DNA from: Constrictibacter sp. MBR-5
GTDB taxonomy: Bacteria; Pseudomonadota; Alphaproteobacteria; JAJUGE01
Assembly: GCF_040549485.1 (NCBI RefSeq)
Contig: NZ_JBEPTK010000005.1
Coordinates: 124,001-188,000 of the forward strand
Reading direction: 5' to 3'
Length of the DNA: 64,000 nt
In this document: in pieces, positions 9,623 through 18,531 of the stretch
How positions within the stretch are numbered: the stretch's first letter is position 1
How the letters are laid out: each line of letters starts with the position of its first letter
The notes under the pieces: model-generated
Told to the model about the DNA's origin: nothing
What the model saw: only the letters and a program-made list of their open reading frames with translations
Database searches by the model: none
Program-made: the position numbers and the translations under genes

Positions 9623-9652
9623 GATAGGTACGGGTGTGGCCTCGCCTGTCAA
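9623..9652 (-). promoter_or_regulatory. Probable sigma-70 promoter of metXW
   Basis: On the minus strand TTGACA (9652-9647) is followed after 18 nt by CCTATC (9628-9623), or after 17 nt by ACCTAT. Transcription would begin near 9616, giving a leader of about 70 nt before the GTG start at 9547. The match to the -35 consensus is perfect. Confidence 0.55.
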
Positions 9653-9660
9653 TGTTTTCT

Positions 9661-9689
9661 TTGATTTCCGGGGGGCGCGCTACTACTAC
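9661..9689 (+). promoter_or_regulatory. Possible promoter of the chorismate mutase-hisC-tyrA operon
   Basis: TTGATT (9661-9666), a 17-nt spacer and TACTAC (9684-9689) precede the ATG at 9733. The match is moderate. It faces away from the metX promoter within the same intergenic region. Confidence 0.35.
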
Positions 9690-9732
9690 TGTCGACCCTC
9701 GCGCTGCCCGCGTTTCCTGGGATTCACCCCCG

Positions 9733-10626
9733 ATGCCGCCATCCGAACCGACGCTCGACGAACTCCGACGCGAGATCGACAGGATCGACGCGGCCATGCA
9801 CGACCTGCTGATGCAGCGCACCGCCGTGGTCGAGGAAGTCGGCCGCGCGAAGGCGCGGGAGAATCCCGCCGGTGCCGGTTCGCGGCCGCAGTTCTTCCGT
9901 CCGGGCCGAGAGGCTCTCGTGCTGCGCAGCCTTATCGAGCGCCACACCGGCCGCTTCCCTGTGGCCTCCCTCGTGCGCATCTGGCGCGAGATCATGACGG
10001 GCCAGCTGCGCGTCCAGACGGAGATCGCCGTCGCCGTCTATGCGCCGCCGGGCCGCGGCGATTACTGGGACATGGCGCGCGATCATTACGGTGCGGGCGC
10101 TACCTATACGCCGTATCACCGCGCGCAGCAGGTCGTCGCGGCCGTCCGCGGCGGCACCGCCGGCATCGGCGTGCTGCCTATGCCGCAGGACGACGACGGC
10201 GAGCCGTGGTGGGCCGCCGTGGCCACCGACGACACCAACGCCCCCAGCATCGTTGCGCGCATCCCCATCCTGGACGTCACCGGCCAGCCCGGCGGCGCGC
10301 TCCTTCTGGCGAACGTCGATCCCGAGCGCACCGGCGACGATCGGGCCTATCTCGCGGTCGAATCCGCCGGTGAGGCGAGCGTCGGCAGCCTGGTCGCCGA
10401 GCTGCGGGCTGTCGGCCTGACGGTGCGTCCGCTCGTGGCCGAGGCGGTGAAGGGACCCGGCGGAAACCTGCATCTGTTCGAGGCCGAGGAGATGGTCCTG
10501 CGCGACGACCCGCGTCTGGCGCGCGTCACGGATCGCGGGCGTCTGCCGATTACCCGGGCCTTCTCGCTCGGCGGTTATGCGATGCCGATCGGCTCCACGA
10601 TGTCCCGCGAAACGGCGGTCGCCTGA
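9733..10626 (+). CDS. Chorismate mutase with a C-terminal prephenate-dehydratase-like region
   Basis: The first 90 residues or so have the AroQ helix pattern: [19 protein letters not shown], then [12 protein letters not shown], and later RIWREIMTG. This domain converts chorismate to prephenate. The remaining 200 residues resemble a periplasmic-binding/dehydratase-type fold ([15 protein letters not shown] and AGIGVLP), but no clear TxxxP-type prephenate dehydratase active site is evident, so dehydratase activity is not claimed. The chosen ATG gives 297 residues; an upstream in-frame GTG at 9634 would overlap the promoter region. It is followed 2 bp later by hisC and then tyrA, consistent with a tyrosine/phenylalanine branch operon. 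Confidence 0.78.
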   Translation: MPPSEPTLDELRREIDRIDAAMHDLLMQRTAVVEEVGRAKARENPAGAGSRPQFFRPGREALVLRSLIERHTGRFPVASLVRIWREIMTGQLRVQTEIAVAVYAPPGRGDYWDMARDHYGAGATYTPYHRAQQVVAAVRGGTAGIGVLPMPQDDDGEPWWAAVATDDTNAPSIVARIPILDVTGQPGGALLLANVDPERTGDDRAYLAVESAGEASVGSLVAELRAVGLTVRPLVAEAVKGPGGNLHLFEAEEMVLRDDPRLARVTDRGRLPITRAFSLGGYAMPIGSTMSRETAVA

Positions 10627-10628
10627 TC

Positions 10629-11711
10629 ATGTCCGAACTGAAGCCCCGTCCTGGCATCATGGACATCGCCGCCTATGTCGGCGGCGAATCCTCGATCGCG
10701 GGTCATGCCCGCGTCATCAAGCTCTCGTCGAACGAGAATCCGCTCGGCCCCAGCCCGCGGGCGATCGAAGCCTTCAAGGCGCTCGCCGACAAGCTGCACG
10801 AGTATCCCGACGGCGGCTCCACCAAGCTCCGCGAGGCGATCGCGCATCGTTACGGCCTCGATGCCGCCCGCATCGTCTGCGGCGGCGGGTCGGACGAACT
10901 GCTGTCGCTTCTGGCCCGCGGCTATGCCGGTCCGGGCGACGAGGTGATCTACACCGAGCACGGCTTCCTGATGTACCCGATCGTCACCAAGTCGGTCGGG
11001 GCGACGCCCGTGGTGGTCAAGGAAACCAACCTGACCGCCGACATCGATGCGATCCTCGAGGCGGTGACGCCGCGGACGCGCATCGTGTTCCTGGCCAACC
11101 CGAACAACCCGACCGGAACCTACGTTCCGGCAGAGGAGGTGGAGCGGCTACGCGCCTCGCTCCCGGCGGGCGTCCTGCTGGTCATCGACGCCGCCTATGC
11201 CGAGTACGTCACGCGCAACGACTACGAGCCCGGCGTGCGGCTGGTCGAGGCGAACGACAACGTCGTGATGACGCGGACCTTCTCCAAGATCTACGGCCTC
11301 GCGGCGCTACGCCTCGGCTGGGCCTACTGCCCGCCCGGGGTCGCCGACGTCCTGAACCGGATTCGCGGACCGTTCAACGTCAACGCGGCCGCGCTGGCGG
11401 CGGGTGCGGCGGCGATGGCCGACGTGGCCCATGTCGATGCCGCGCGCGCGCACAACGAGCGCTGGCTGGCCTGGACGGCCGCCGAACTCGAGGCGCTCGG
11501 CCTGAAGACGACGCCCGCCGTGGGCAACTTCGTCCTCGTGCGCTTCCCGTCGTCGGAGCGGGCAGAGGCGGCGCTCGCCTTCCTCAACGGACGGGGTATC
11601 ATTCCGCGTCGCGTCGCGGGCTACGGGCTGCCGGATTGCCTGCGCATCACGATCGGCAGCGAGGACGACATGCGCGCCGTCGTGGCGGCGGTCGCGGATT
11701 TCCTGCGCTGA
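10629..11711 (+). CDS. hisC: Histidinol-phosphate/aromatic aminotransferase
   Basis: This is a PLP-dependent class I/II aminotransferase of 360 residues. Visible motifs are [11 protein letters not shown] near residue 34, NPNNPTGTY near 158, and the PLP lysine in [14 protein letters not shown] near residue 220. HisC enzymes act on imidazole-acetol phosphate, and many alphaproteobacterial ones also transaminate phenylpyruvate and hydroxyphenylpyruvate. Its place between a chorismate mutase (2-bp gap) and a prephenate dehydrogenase (52 bp) argues for the aromatic role here, with histidine synthesis possible as well. Confidence 0.92.
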   Translation: MSELKPRPGIMDIAAYVGGESSIAGHARVIKLSSNENPLGPSPRAIEAFKALADKLHEYPDGGSTKLREAIAHRYGLDAARIVCGGGSDELLSLLARGYAGPGDEVIYTEHGFLMYPIVTKSVGATPVVVKETNLTADIDAILEAVTPRTRIVFLANPNNPTGTYVPAEEVERLRASLPAGVLLVIDAAYAEYVTRNDYEPGVRLVEANDNVVMTRTFSKIYGLAALRLGWAYCPPGVADVLNRIRGPFNVNAAALAAGAAAMADVAHVDAARAHNERWLAWTAAELEALGLKTTPAVGNFVLVRFPSSERAEAALAFLNGRGIIPRRVAGYGLPDCLRITIGSEDDMRAVVAAVADFLR

Positions 11712-11763
11712 TCCTAGCTTCATGCGCCGGCCCACGGGCCGGCGCGCACCCATTCGGGCAGAG

Positions 11764-12651
11764 ATGGCGGACAAACCAGTTTTCGACCGTATCGCACTGA
11801 TCGGCATCGGCCTGATCGGCTCCTCGCTGGCGCGGGCGATCCGGCGCGGCGGCCTGGCCGGTCACGTGGTCGCCTGCGACAGCAGCGAGGAGGTCCTCGC
11901 GTCGGTGGAACGGCTGGGCTTCGCCGACAGCACGACGTCGTCGGTGCCCGAGGCGGTACGCGGCGCCGATCTGGTCGTCGTCTGCACGCCGGTCGGCACC
12001 TTCGCCGACATCGGCGCTGCGATGCGGCCGGCCCTTTCGCCCGGTGCCATCGTCAGCGACACTGGGTCGGTCAAGCAGTGCGTCGTGCGCGACCTGGGAC
12101 CGTGCATCCCGGAGGGCGTGCACTTCGTCCCCGGCCATCCGATCGCCGGCACCGAGCATTCGGGCCCGGAAGCGGGCTTCGCCGAACTGTTCGACGGCCG
12201 CTGGTGCATCCTGACGCCGCCGCCGGGCACGGATAGGGCTGCGGTCGACCGGCTGTCGGAGCTGTGGCGTGCCTGCGGCGCGATGATCGAGGTGATGGAT
12301 CCCGGCCATCACGACCAGGTCCTGGCCGTCACCTCGCACCTGCCGCACCTGATCGCCTTCACGATCGTCGGAACGGCCTCCGACCTGGGCGAGCACCTGC
12401 AGCAGGAAGTGGTGCAGTTCGCGGCGAGCGGCTTTCGCGACTTCACGCGGATCGCGGCGTCGGACCCGATCATGTGGCGCGACATCTTCCTGAACAATCG
12501 CGACGCGCTGCTCGAAGTGAGCCAGCGCATGCAGGAGGATCTGGCCCGTCTCCAGCGCGCCATTCGCTGGGGCGAGGGCGAGGAGATCGAGCAGCGGATC
12601 CGCCGCACGCGCGAGATTCGGCGCAGGCTGATCGACGCCAAGCAGGCCTGA
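11764..12651 (+). CDS. tyrA: Prephenate/arogenate dehydrogenase
   Basis: This enzyme of 295 residues oxidatively decarboxylates prephenate or arogenate in tyrosine synthesis. The N-terminal nucleotide-binding motif GIGLIGSSLA lies near residue 13. The family core follows: VSDTGSVK, then HFVPGHPIAGTEHSGPEAG with its conserved histidine, and VTSHLPHLIAF. An in-frame ATG 42 bp upstream (11722) would add an arginine-rich stretch with no family match, so 11764 was chosen. It completes the mutase-aminotransferase-dehydrogenase set. Confidence 0.92.
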   Translation: MADKPVFDRIALIGIGLIGSSLARAIRRGGLAGHVVACDSSEEVLASVERLGFADSTTSSVPEAVRGADLVVVCTPVGTFADIGAAMRPALSPGAIVSDTGSVKQCVVRDLGPCIPEGVHFVPGHPIAGTEHSGPEAGFAELFDGRWCILTPPPGTDRAAVDRLSELWRACGAMIEVMDPGHHDQVLAVTSHLPHLIAFTIVGTASDLGEHLQQEVVQFAASGFRDFTRIAASDPIMWRDIFLNNRDALLEVSQRMQEDLARLQRAIRWGEGEEIEQRIRRTREIRRRLIDAKQA

Positions 12652-12675
12652 TACCGCCGCTTCGGAACCGCCATT

Positions 12676-12692
12676 GGTGCCCGACTGGCACC
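12676..12692 (+). terminator. Hairpin after tyrA
   Basis: GGTGCC (12676-12681) and GGCACC (12687-12692) form a six-pair stem with a 5-nt loop, 24 bp past the tyrA stop and ahead of glyA. There is no T-tract, so termination is only possible. Confidence 0.3.
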
Positions 12693-12783
12693 CGACGACG
12701 AGACTTGGTAGGGTGTGCCGACGCTGGGCGGGCAGTTCCGTCCGGCGCCACTTCCGTTTGCCGACGCAGGAGCTCTTCTCCCC

Positions 12784-14091
12784 ATGTCGCTCGCCAGCAA
12801 GGCCGCCCCGCAGCAGCGGAACGGTTTCTTCGACGACCGCCTCTCCGACAGCGACCCCGAGCTGTTCGGCTCCGTCCGCGACGAACTCCGTCGCCAGCAG
12901 GAGCAGATCGAGCTGATCGCCTCCGAGAACATCGTGTCTCGCGCGGTGCTGGACGCCCAGGGATCGGTCCTGACGAACAAATACGCCGAGGGCTATCCGG
13001 GACGGCGCTACTACGGCGGCTGCGAGTTCGTCGACGTCGCGGAGCGTCTCGCCATCGAGCGGGCGCGCCAGCTCTTCGGCTGCGCCTTCGCCAACGTGCA
13101 GCCCCATTCGGGCGCGCAGGCGAACCAGGGCGTGATGCTCGCGCTCGTGCAGCCCGGCGACACCATCCTGGGCATGTCGCTCGCCGCCGGCGGCCACCTC
13201 ACGCACGGCGCGGCCCCGAACCTCTCGGGCAAGTGGTTCAAGCCGGTCCAGTACGGCGTGCGCCGCCAGGACGGGCTGATCGACTACGAGGAGGTCGAGC
13301 GCCTCGCCCGCGAGAACAAGCCGAAGCTCATCATCGCCGGTGGTTCCGCCTATCCGCGCATCATCGACTTCGCCCGTTTCCGCGCGATCGCGGACGAGGT
13401 CGGCGCCTTCTTCATGGTGGACATGGCGCACTTCGCCGGCCTCGTCGCCGCAGGCGTCTACCCTAGCCCGCTGCCGCACGCGCATGTGGTGACGACGACG
13501 ACGCACAAGACGCTGCGCGGGCCGCGCGGCGGCATGATCCTCTCCAACGACGAGGAGATCGGCAAGAAGATCAACTCGGCGATGTTCCCGGGCCTGCAGG
13601 GCGGCCCGCTGATGCACGTCATCGCCGCGAAGGCGGTCGCCTTCGGCGAGGCGCTGCGCCCGGAGTTCGTCGACTATGCCAAGCAGGTGGTGGCGAACGC
13701 CAACGCGCTCGCCGAGACGCTGATGGGGCGCGGGCTCGACATCGTGTCCGGTGGCACCGATTCGCACCTGATGCTCGTCGACCTGCGGCCGATGAAGCTG
13801 ACCGGCAAGGTGGCCGAGGCGGCGCTGGAGCGGGCGCGCATCACCTGCAACAAGAATGCGATCCCCTTCGACCCCGAGAAGCCGGCGATCACCTCCGGGC
13901 TCCGCCTCGGCACGCCGGCGGCGACGACGCGCGGCTTCGGCACCGCCGAGTTTCGCGAGGTCGGCGAACTGATCGCCGACGTCTTCGACGGCGTCCGGGC
14001 CAATCCCGACGACAACAGTGCGGTCGAGCGCGAGGTCGGGGACAAGGTTCTGGCGCTCTGCGGGCGCTTCCCGATCTACGCCGGATTGTGA
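12784..14091 (+). CDS. glyA: Serine hydroxymethyltransferase
   Basis: GlyA interconverts serine and glycine with transfer of a one-carbon unit to tetrahydrofolate. The 435-residue protein carries [10 protein letters not shown] near residue 41, [11 protein letters not shown] near 70, and the PLP lysine motif [13 protein letters not shown] near residue 240. It has the usual family length. The ATG at 12784 is preferred to an upstream in-frame GTG at 12715, because the N-terminal SLASKAA... [13 protein letters not shown] region matches what is expected. It begins the cluster that continues with nrdR and the riboflavin genes. Confidence 0.96.
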   Translation: MSLASKAAPQQRNGFFDDRLSDSDPELFGSVRDELRRQQEQIELIASENIVSRAVLDAQGSVLTNKYAEGYPGRRYYGGCEFVDVAERLAIERARQLFGCAFANVQPHSGAQANQGVMLALVQPGDTILGMSLAAGGHLTHGAAPNLSGKWFKPVQYGVRRQDGLIDYEEVERLARENKPKLIIAGGSAYPRIIDFARFRAIADEVGAFFMVDMAHFAGLVAAGVYPSPLPHAHVVTTTTHKTLRGPRGGMILSNDEEIGKKINSAMFPGLQGGPLMHVIAAKAVAFGEALRPEFVDYAKQVVANANALAETLMGRGLDIVSGGTDSHLMLVDLRPMKLTGKVAEAALERARITCNKNAIPFDPEKPAITSGLRLGTPAATTRGFGTAEFREVGELIADVFDGVRANPDDNSAVEREVGDKVLALCGRFPIYAGL

Positions 14092-14120
14092 GCGCGGCCG
14101 GCCGCAGGGGAGGCTGAAGG

Positions 14121-14579
14121 ATGCGCTGTCCGTTCTGCCAGCACGACGACACCCAGGTGAAGGACTCGCGTCCGACCGAGGACAACACGGCCATCAGACG
14201 CCGTCGCTTCTGTCCGGGTTGCGGCGCGCGCTTCACCACCTTCGAGCGCGTCTATCTGCGCGAGTTGATGGTCGTGAAGTCGAACGGCCAGCGCGAACCC
14301 TTCAACCGCGACAAGCTGGAGCGGTCGATGCGGGTGGCGTTGCGCAAGCGGCCGGTCGAGGACGAACGCGTCGAACGGGTCATCAGCAGCCTCGTCCGCC
14401 AACTCGAGACGTCGGGCGAGACGGAGATACCGGCGAAGAAGATCGGCGAGGGGGTGATGGCGGCGCTGTCCACTCTCGATCCGGTAGCCTATGTGCGGTT
14501 CGCGTCGGTCTACCGGAATTTCCGCGAAGCGAAGGATTTCGAGGATTTCGTCGGCACGATCGGTGCCCCGGGCGACTGA
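14121..14579 (+). CDS. nrdR: Transcriptional repressor NrdR
   Basis: NrdR is the ATP/dATP-sensing repressor of ribonucleotide reductase operons. The 152-residue protein begins with a zinc ribbon (CPFC near residue 3, CPGC near 31) containing [17 protein letters not shown]. An ATP-cone follows with [16 protein letters not shown] near residues 51-66. Length and order match the family. It sits between glyA and ribD, a linkage common in alphaproteobacteria. Start and ribosome site are as expected. Confidence 0.96.
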   Translation: MRCPFCQHDDTQVKDSRPTEDNTAIRRRRFCPGCGARFTTFERVYLRELMVVKSNGQREPFNRDKLERSMRVALRKRPVEDERVERVISSLVRQLETSGETEIPAKKIGEGVMAALSTLDPVAYVRFASVYRNFREAKDFEDFVGTIGAPGD

Positions 14580-14598
14580 CCGGGCCGGCGCAGCGGAC

Positions 14599-15696
14599 AT
14601 GGACGCCCGTTTCATGGACGCGGCGCTGGGGCTGGCCCAGCGCGGGCTCGGCAGGGTCTGGCCCAATCCGTCCGTCGGCTGCGTGCTGGTGGCCGGCGGC
14701 CGGGTCGTCGGGCGCGGCTGGACGCAGCCGGGCGGGCGACCGCACGGCGAGACCGAGGCCCTCCGCCGTGCGGGCGAGGCGGCGCGCGGCGCCACCGCCT
14801 ATGTCTCGCTCGAGCCATGCAATCACTGGGGCAAGACGCCGCCCTGTACCGAGGCGCTGATCGGCGCCGGCGTGTCCCGCGCCGTCGTCGCCCTGGAGGA
14901 TCCCGATCCCCGCGTCAGCGGCGGGGGACTCGCGCGCCTGCGTGCGGCCGGCATCGACGTGGTGACCGGGGTCGGCGCTTCGGTGGCTGCCGAGACCAAC
15001 GCGGGTTTCTTCCTGCGCATCCGGGAGGGCCGGCCACTGGTCGCGCTGAAGACGGCCACGACCCTCGACGGCCGCATCGCCACCGCTTCGGGCGAAAGCC
15101 GCTGGATCACCGGCGAGGCGGCGCGTGCCCGCGCGCATGCGCTGCGCGCCACCTATGACGCCGTCCTGGTCGGCAGCGAGACCGCGGTCGTCGACGATCC
15201 CGACCTGACATGCCGCCTTCCGGGGCTCGAGGACCGGTCGCCCGTGCGGGTGGTCCTCGACAGCGGGCTCCGCATTCCGCTCACGGCCAGGGTCGTGCGG
15301 ACCGCGACGGACGTGCCGACCTGGATCGTCTGCCGCGCAGATGCGGATCCGGCGCGCGCCGCTGCACTGGAATCCGCCGGTGTGCGGCTCGTGCGGGTCG
15401 CCGAAGTCGGTGCGGGCGGACGGCCCGATCTCGCCGCCGCACTCGGCGCACTCGGTGCGCTCGGTCTGACCCGCGTCCTCGTCGAGGGAGGCGGCATCAT
15501 CGGTGCCGCCCTTCTTTCCGCAGGACTCGTCGACCGGCTATACTGGTTTCGCGCAGCCATGGTGATCGGTGGCGACGGTCGCCCCGTATCGGGACCATTG
15601 GGTTTGGGATCGCTCGCCGCGGCGCCGCGGTTCCGGCGCCTCGCCGTCGAGACCGTCGGCGATGACGCCCTGGAAACCTTCGCGCGGCAAGGCTAG
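14599..15696 (+). CDS. ribD: Bifunctional diaminohydroxyphosphoribosylaminopyrimidine deaminase/reductase RibD
   Basis: RibD performs the second and third steps of riboflavin synthesis, deamination and then reduction of the pyrimidine intermediate. The N-terminal deaminase shows PNPSVGCV, the zinc ligands in PHGETEAL, and LEPCNHWGKTPPC. The C-terminal reductase shows KTATTLDGRIAT near residue 152 and RVLVEGGG near 294. The protein has 365 residues from ATG 14599. It starts 19 bp after nrdR and ends 9 bp before ribE, so the genes form one transcription unit. Confidence 0.95.
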   Translation: MDARFMDAALGLAQRGLGRVWPNPSVGCVLVAGGRVVGRGWTQPGGRPHGETEALRRAGEAARGATAYVSLEPCNHWGKTPPCTEALIGAGVSRAVVALEDPDPRVSGGGLARLRAAGIDVVTGVGASVAAETNAGFFLRIREGRPLVALKTATTLDGRIATASGESRWITGEAARARAHALRATYDAVLVGSETAVVDDPDLTCRLPGLEDRSPVRVVLDSGLRIPLTARVVRTATDVPTWIVCRADADPARAAALESAGVRLVRVAEVGAGGRPDLAAALGALGALGLTRVLVEGGGIIGAALLSAGLVDRLYWFRAAMVIGGDGRPVSGPLGLGSLAAAPRFRRLAVETVGDDALETFARQG

Positions 15697-15705
15697 GTTT
15701 GCGAC

Positions 15706-16311
15706 ATGTTCACGGGGATCATTACCGATGTCGGGCACGTGCGGACCGTGGTTGCCGGAGGCGATACGCGGTTCGAAATCGCCACCGCCTACGACACCGC
15801 GGGCATCGCGATCGGCGCGTCGATCGCATGTTCCGGCCCCTGCCTGACGGTCGTCGAAAAGGGGCCGGGCTGGTTTGCCGTCGAGGCGTCGGCCGAGACC
15901 TTGAGCCGTACGACCCTGGGCGGATGGCACGAGGGGACACGGATCAACCTGGAACGCGCGCTGAAACTGGGCGACGAACTGGGCGGACACCTCGTGTCGG
16001 GGCACGTCGACGGCGTGGCCGAGGTCGTGGCGCGGCGTCCCGAGGGGGACAGCCTGCGGCTTTCGTTCCGGCCGCCGGCGGAGCTGTTCGCCTTCATCGC
16101 GGAAAAGGGGTCGGCGACCATCGAGGGGGTCTCGCTGACGGTAAACGAAGTCGAGGACGGCTGCTTCGGGGTGAACCTCATCCCGCATACGCAGACCGAA
16201 ACGACCCTCGGGGAGCTGGCGCCGGGCGATCGGGTCAACATGGAAATCGACATGCTGGCGCGGTACGTCGCCCGGCTGATGGAGAACGGACCGACGTGGC
16301 GAAAGAACTAG
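15706..16311 (+). CDS. ribE: Riboflavin synthase alpha subunit
   Basis: It dismutates two 6,7-dimethyl-8-ribityllumazines to riboflavin. The 201-residue protein begins MFTGII as the family does and has two lumazine-binding repeats, each with a GxSIACSGPCLTV- or GVSLTVNEV-like strand. The first half also carries GHLVSGHVDG. The next gene starts inside its 3' end (GTG at 16296), so translation is probably coupled. Confidence 0.95.
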   Translation: MFTGIITDVGHVRTVVAGGDTRFEIATAYDTAGIAIGASIACSGPCLTVVEKGPGWFAVEASAETLSRTTLGGWHEGTRINLERALKLGDELGGHLVSGHVDGVAEVVARRPEGDSLRLSFRPPAELFAFIAEKGSATIEGVSLTVNEVEDGCFGVNLIPHTQTETTLGELAPGDRVNMEIDMLARYVARLMENGPTWRKN

Positions 16312-17465
16312 ACAATCTCGCGCGCTTCGACCCGGCTGCTTCCGAGCGCCGGCCCGAAGACCTCGAAGCCCTCTGCCCCAGCGAGGACATCATCGAGGAG
16401 GCGCGCAACGGCCGGATGTTCATCCTGGTCGACGACGAGGACCGCGAGAACGAAGGCGATCTCTGCATCCCGGCGCAGATGGCGACCCCCGAGGCGATCA
16501 ACTTCATGGCCCGTTTCGGCCGCGGCCTGATCTGCCTCGCACTTACGGGCGAGCGCATCAAGCAGCTCGGCATCCCGATGATGCCGCGCGCGTCGCGCAG
16601 CCGGCAGACGACGGCGTTCACCGTGTCGATCGAGGCGCGGGAAGGGATCACCACGGGCATCTCGGCACCCGACCGCGCCCGCACCATCGCGGTGGCGATC
16701 GACACGTCCAAGGGGCCCGAGGACATCGTCACGCCCGGCCACATCTTCCCGCTGGAGGCCCGGGACGGCGGCGTGCTGGTCCGCACCGGCCACACCGAGG
16801 CGTCGGTCGACATCGCCCGGCTCGCCGGCCTTAACGCGTCCGCCGTGATCTGCGAGATCATGAACGACGACGGCACCATGGCGCGGCTGCCGGACCTGGT
16901 GAAGTTCGCGCGCCATCACGGGCTCAAGATCGGTTCGATCGCCGACCTCATCGCCTATCGCCGCCGCTACGACCGGCTGGTCGAGAAGATGGTCGAATCG
17001 CACCTGGACAGCCAGTATGGCGGCGATTTCCGGCTGATCGTCTACCGCAGCAAGGTCAACCAGGCTGAACACATCGCACTGGTGAAGGGCAATCTCGACG
17101 GGCCGGAGCCTGTGCTGGTGCGCATGCACGCGGTCAACATCATCGAGGACGTGCTGGGTGACCGCGCGCACGATCGCGGCGGCGAACTGCACCGTGCCAT
17201 GCGCGCGATCGGCGCCGCCGGGCGGGGCGTCATCGTCATCATCCGCGAATCGCGTCTCAGTTCGGTCTCCGACCGGATCAAGAAGGATCAGAAGGACGGT
17301 TTCCAGCCCGACAGCCGCGAGCTGCGCGACTACGGCATGGGGGCCCAGATCCTCCTCGATCTCGGCGTCCGGGACATGGTGCTGCTGTCGAACACGCCGC
17401 GGACGATCGTGGGACTGGACGGCTACGGACTGCGCGTGATCGAGCAGCGACCGATCCCGCACTAG
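16296..17465 (+). CDS. ribB: Dihydroxybutanone-phosphate synthase fused to a degenerate GTP cyclohydrolase II domain (RibBX type)
   Basis: The N-terminal half is a RibB domain that makes 3,4-dihydroxy-2-butanone 4-phosphate: FILVDDEDRENEGDLC near residue 45, GRGLICLAL, and RTGHTEASVD. The C-terminal half has the outline of RibA. However, where GTP cyclohydrolase II carries its three zinc cysteines (RVHSEC...RCDCG), this protein reads RMHAVNIIEDVL and DRAHDRGGEL, with none of them. That is the RibBX arrangement described in Proteobacteria, so GTP cyclohydrolase II should be encoded elsewhere. GTG 16296 overlaps ribE by 16 bp and gives 389 residues. Confidence 0.88.
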   Translation: MAKELDNLARFDPAASERRPEDLEALCPSEDIIEEARNGRMFILVDDEDRENEGDLCIPAQMATPEAINFMARFGRGLICLALTGERIKQLGIPMMPRASRSRQTTAFTVSIEAREGITTGISAPDRARTIAVAIDTSKGPEDIVTPGHIFPLEARDGGVLVRTGHTEASVDIARLAGLNASAVICEIMNDDGTMARLPDLVKFARHHGLKIGSIADLIAYRRRYDRLVEKMVESHLDSQYGGDFRLIVYRSKVNQAEHIALVKGNLDGPEPVLVRMHAVNIIEDVLGDRAHDRGGELHRAMRAIGAAGRGVIVIIRESRLSSVSDRIKKDQKDGFQPDSRELRDYGMGAQILLDLGVRDMVLLSNTPRTIVGLDGYGLRVIEQRPIPH

Positions 17466-17545
17466 GTCCGGCGGAGATATTCCGGCCCGGCGACGGTATC
17501 CACGGGATGTCGTCGCGCGAAATCGTCTGATCGAGGATACCGACC

Positions 17546-18010
17546 ATGTCCGAAGGAGCCGCGCCGCACGTCCTGCTCGTGGTGGCGCCGTACTATACCG
17601 AGATCGTCGAGGATCTCTGCCGGGGAGCCGTCGCCGCTCTCGAGGAACAGGGCGCGACGTGGGAGCGGATCGACGTGGCCGGTGCGTTCGAGATCCCGGG
17701 CGCGATCGCGCTCGCGCTGGACGCCGGGACGCGCGGCGGGCGGCGGTTCGACGGCTATCTCGGCCTCGGCTGCGTCATCCGTGGCGAGACGAGCCATTAT
17801 GACCTCATCTGCAACGAGGTCGCCCGCGCGCTGCAGACCATGGCGGTGGAGCGCCTCGTTCCCGTCGGATTCGGCCTGCTGACGACCGAGAACGGCGCGC
17901 AGGCGCGGGTGCGGGCGTCGCCGGAAGGCAAGGACAAGGGACGCGAGGCCGTACGCGCATGTCTCGGCATGATCGCCTTGAAACGCCGCTTCGCCGCCGG
18001 GGCATCTTGA
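17546..18010 (+). CDS. ribH: 6,7-dimethyl-8-ribityllumazine synthase
   Basis: RibH condenses the RibB product with the pyrimidine from RibD to give the lumazine substrate of RibE. The 154-residue protein shows GAFEIPGAIALAL near residue 49, GCVIRGETSHYDLIC near 75, and GLLTTEN near 110, all lumazine-synthase signatures. The stop codon overlaps the nusB start by one base (TGATG). Confidence 0.95.
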   Translation: MSEGAAPHVLLVVAPYYTEIVEDLCRGAVAALEEQGATWERIDVAGAFEIPGAIALALDAGTRGGRRFDGYLGLGCVIRGETSHYDLICNEVARALQTMAVERLVPVGFGLLTTENGAQARVRASPEGKDKGREAVRACLGMIALKRRFAAGAS

Positions 18011-18531
18011 TGACGCAGACGACGGGTAGCAGGCGGGGCGAGGGCGGGACGAAGCCGTCGCGGCGGCGCATGGCACGGCTGGCCGTGGTCCAGGCGCTCT
18101 ACCAGATCGACCTGAACGGCGAGAAGCCCGAGGCCGTGCTGCGCCAGTTCGAGCAGCACCGCCTCGGTCAGACCGACGAGGGCATGCACCTCAACGCCGA
18201 CCCGAAGTTCTTCACTGTGCTGCTGCGCGGGGTCGTCGAGCGCCAGACGGAGATCGACGCCCTGCTGACCGAGGCCATGGCCCCCGGTCATCAGGTGCCG
18301 CGGATCGAGGTCGTGCTGCGGGCCATCCTGCGTGCCGCGGCCTACGAACTGATCGCCATGCCCGACGTGCCGCCGCGGGTCGTGCTGGCGGAATATGTCG
18401 ATATCACCGGCGACTTCTTCTCCGAGCGCGAGGCGTCGCTGGCGAACGGCATCCTGGACAGGGTCGCGCGCGGGGCGCGCACCGCCGAGTATGGGGGCGG
18501 CGACCGTGGACCGAGTGCGCCGGAGCAGTGA
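18010..18531 (+). CDS. nusB: Transcription antitermination factor NusB
   Basis: NusB binds boxA RNA with ribosomal protein S10 and supports antitermination of rRNA transcription. The 173-residue protein has the basic start RRRMARLAVVQALYQID and the family core LRAILRAAAYELIAMPDVPPRVVLAEYVDI, read here as two adjoining stretches. It ends with a short acidic-glycine tail. The start at 18010 couples it to ribH; an alternative at 17959 lies inside ribH. Confidence 0.94.
   Translation: MTQTTGSRRGEGGTKPSRRRMARLAVVQALYQIDLNGEKPEAVLRQFEQHRLGQTDEGMHLNADPKFFTVLLRGVVERQTEIDALLTEAMAPGHQVPRIEVVLRAILRAAAYELIAMPDVPPRVVLAEYVDITGDFFSEREASLANGILDRVARGARTAEYGGGDRGPSAPEQ

Noticed and set aside
9547-9652. SAM-II riboswitch upstream of metX
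   Set aside because: The leader has hairpins but lacks the conserved pseudoknot words of SAM-II as I know them, so only an unnamed leader is claimed.
8631-9995. Long minus-strand frame across metX and the chorismate mutase start
   Set aside because: It is out of frame with MetX, crosses both promoters, and has no recognisable domain.
15699-16295. N-terminal extension of the RibBX frame over ribE
   Set aside because: It is the alternative frame of ribE; the GTG at 16296 with a purine-rich site gives the normal protein length.
12652-18010. FMN or glycine riboswitch before the rib genes or glyA
   Set aside because: The gaps are short or lack the conserved riboswitch cores. The rib genes overlap or nearly abut, and only a simple hairpin is present before glyA.
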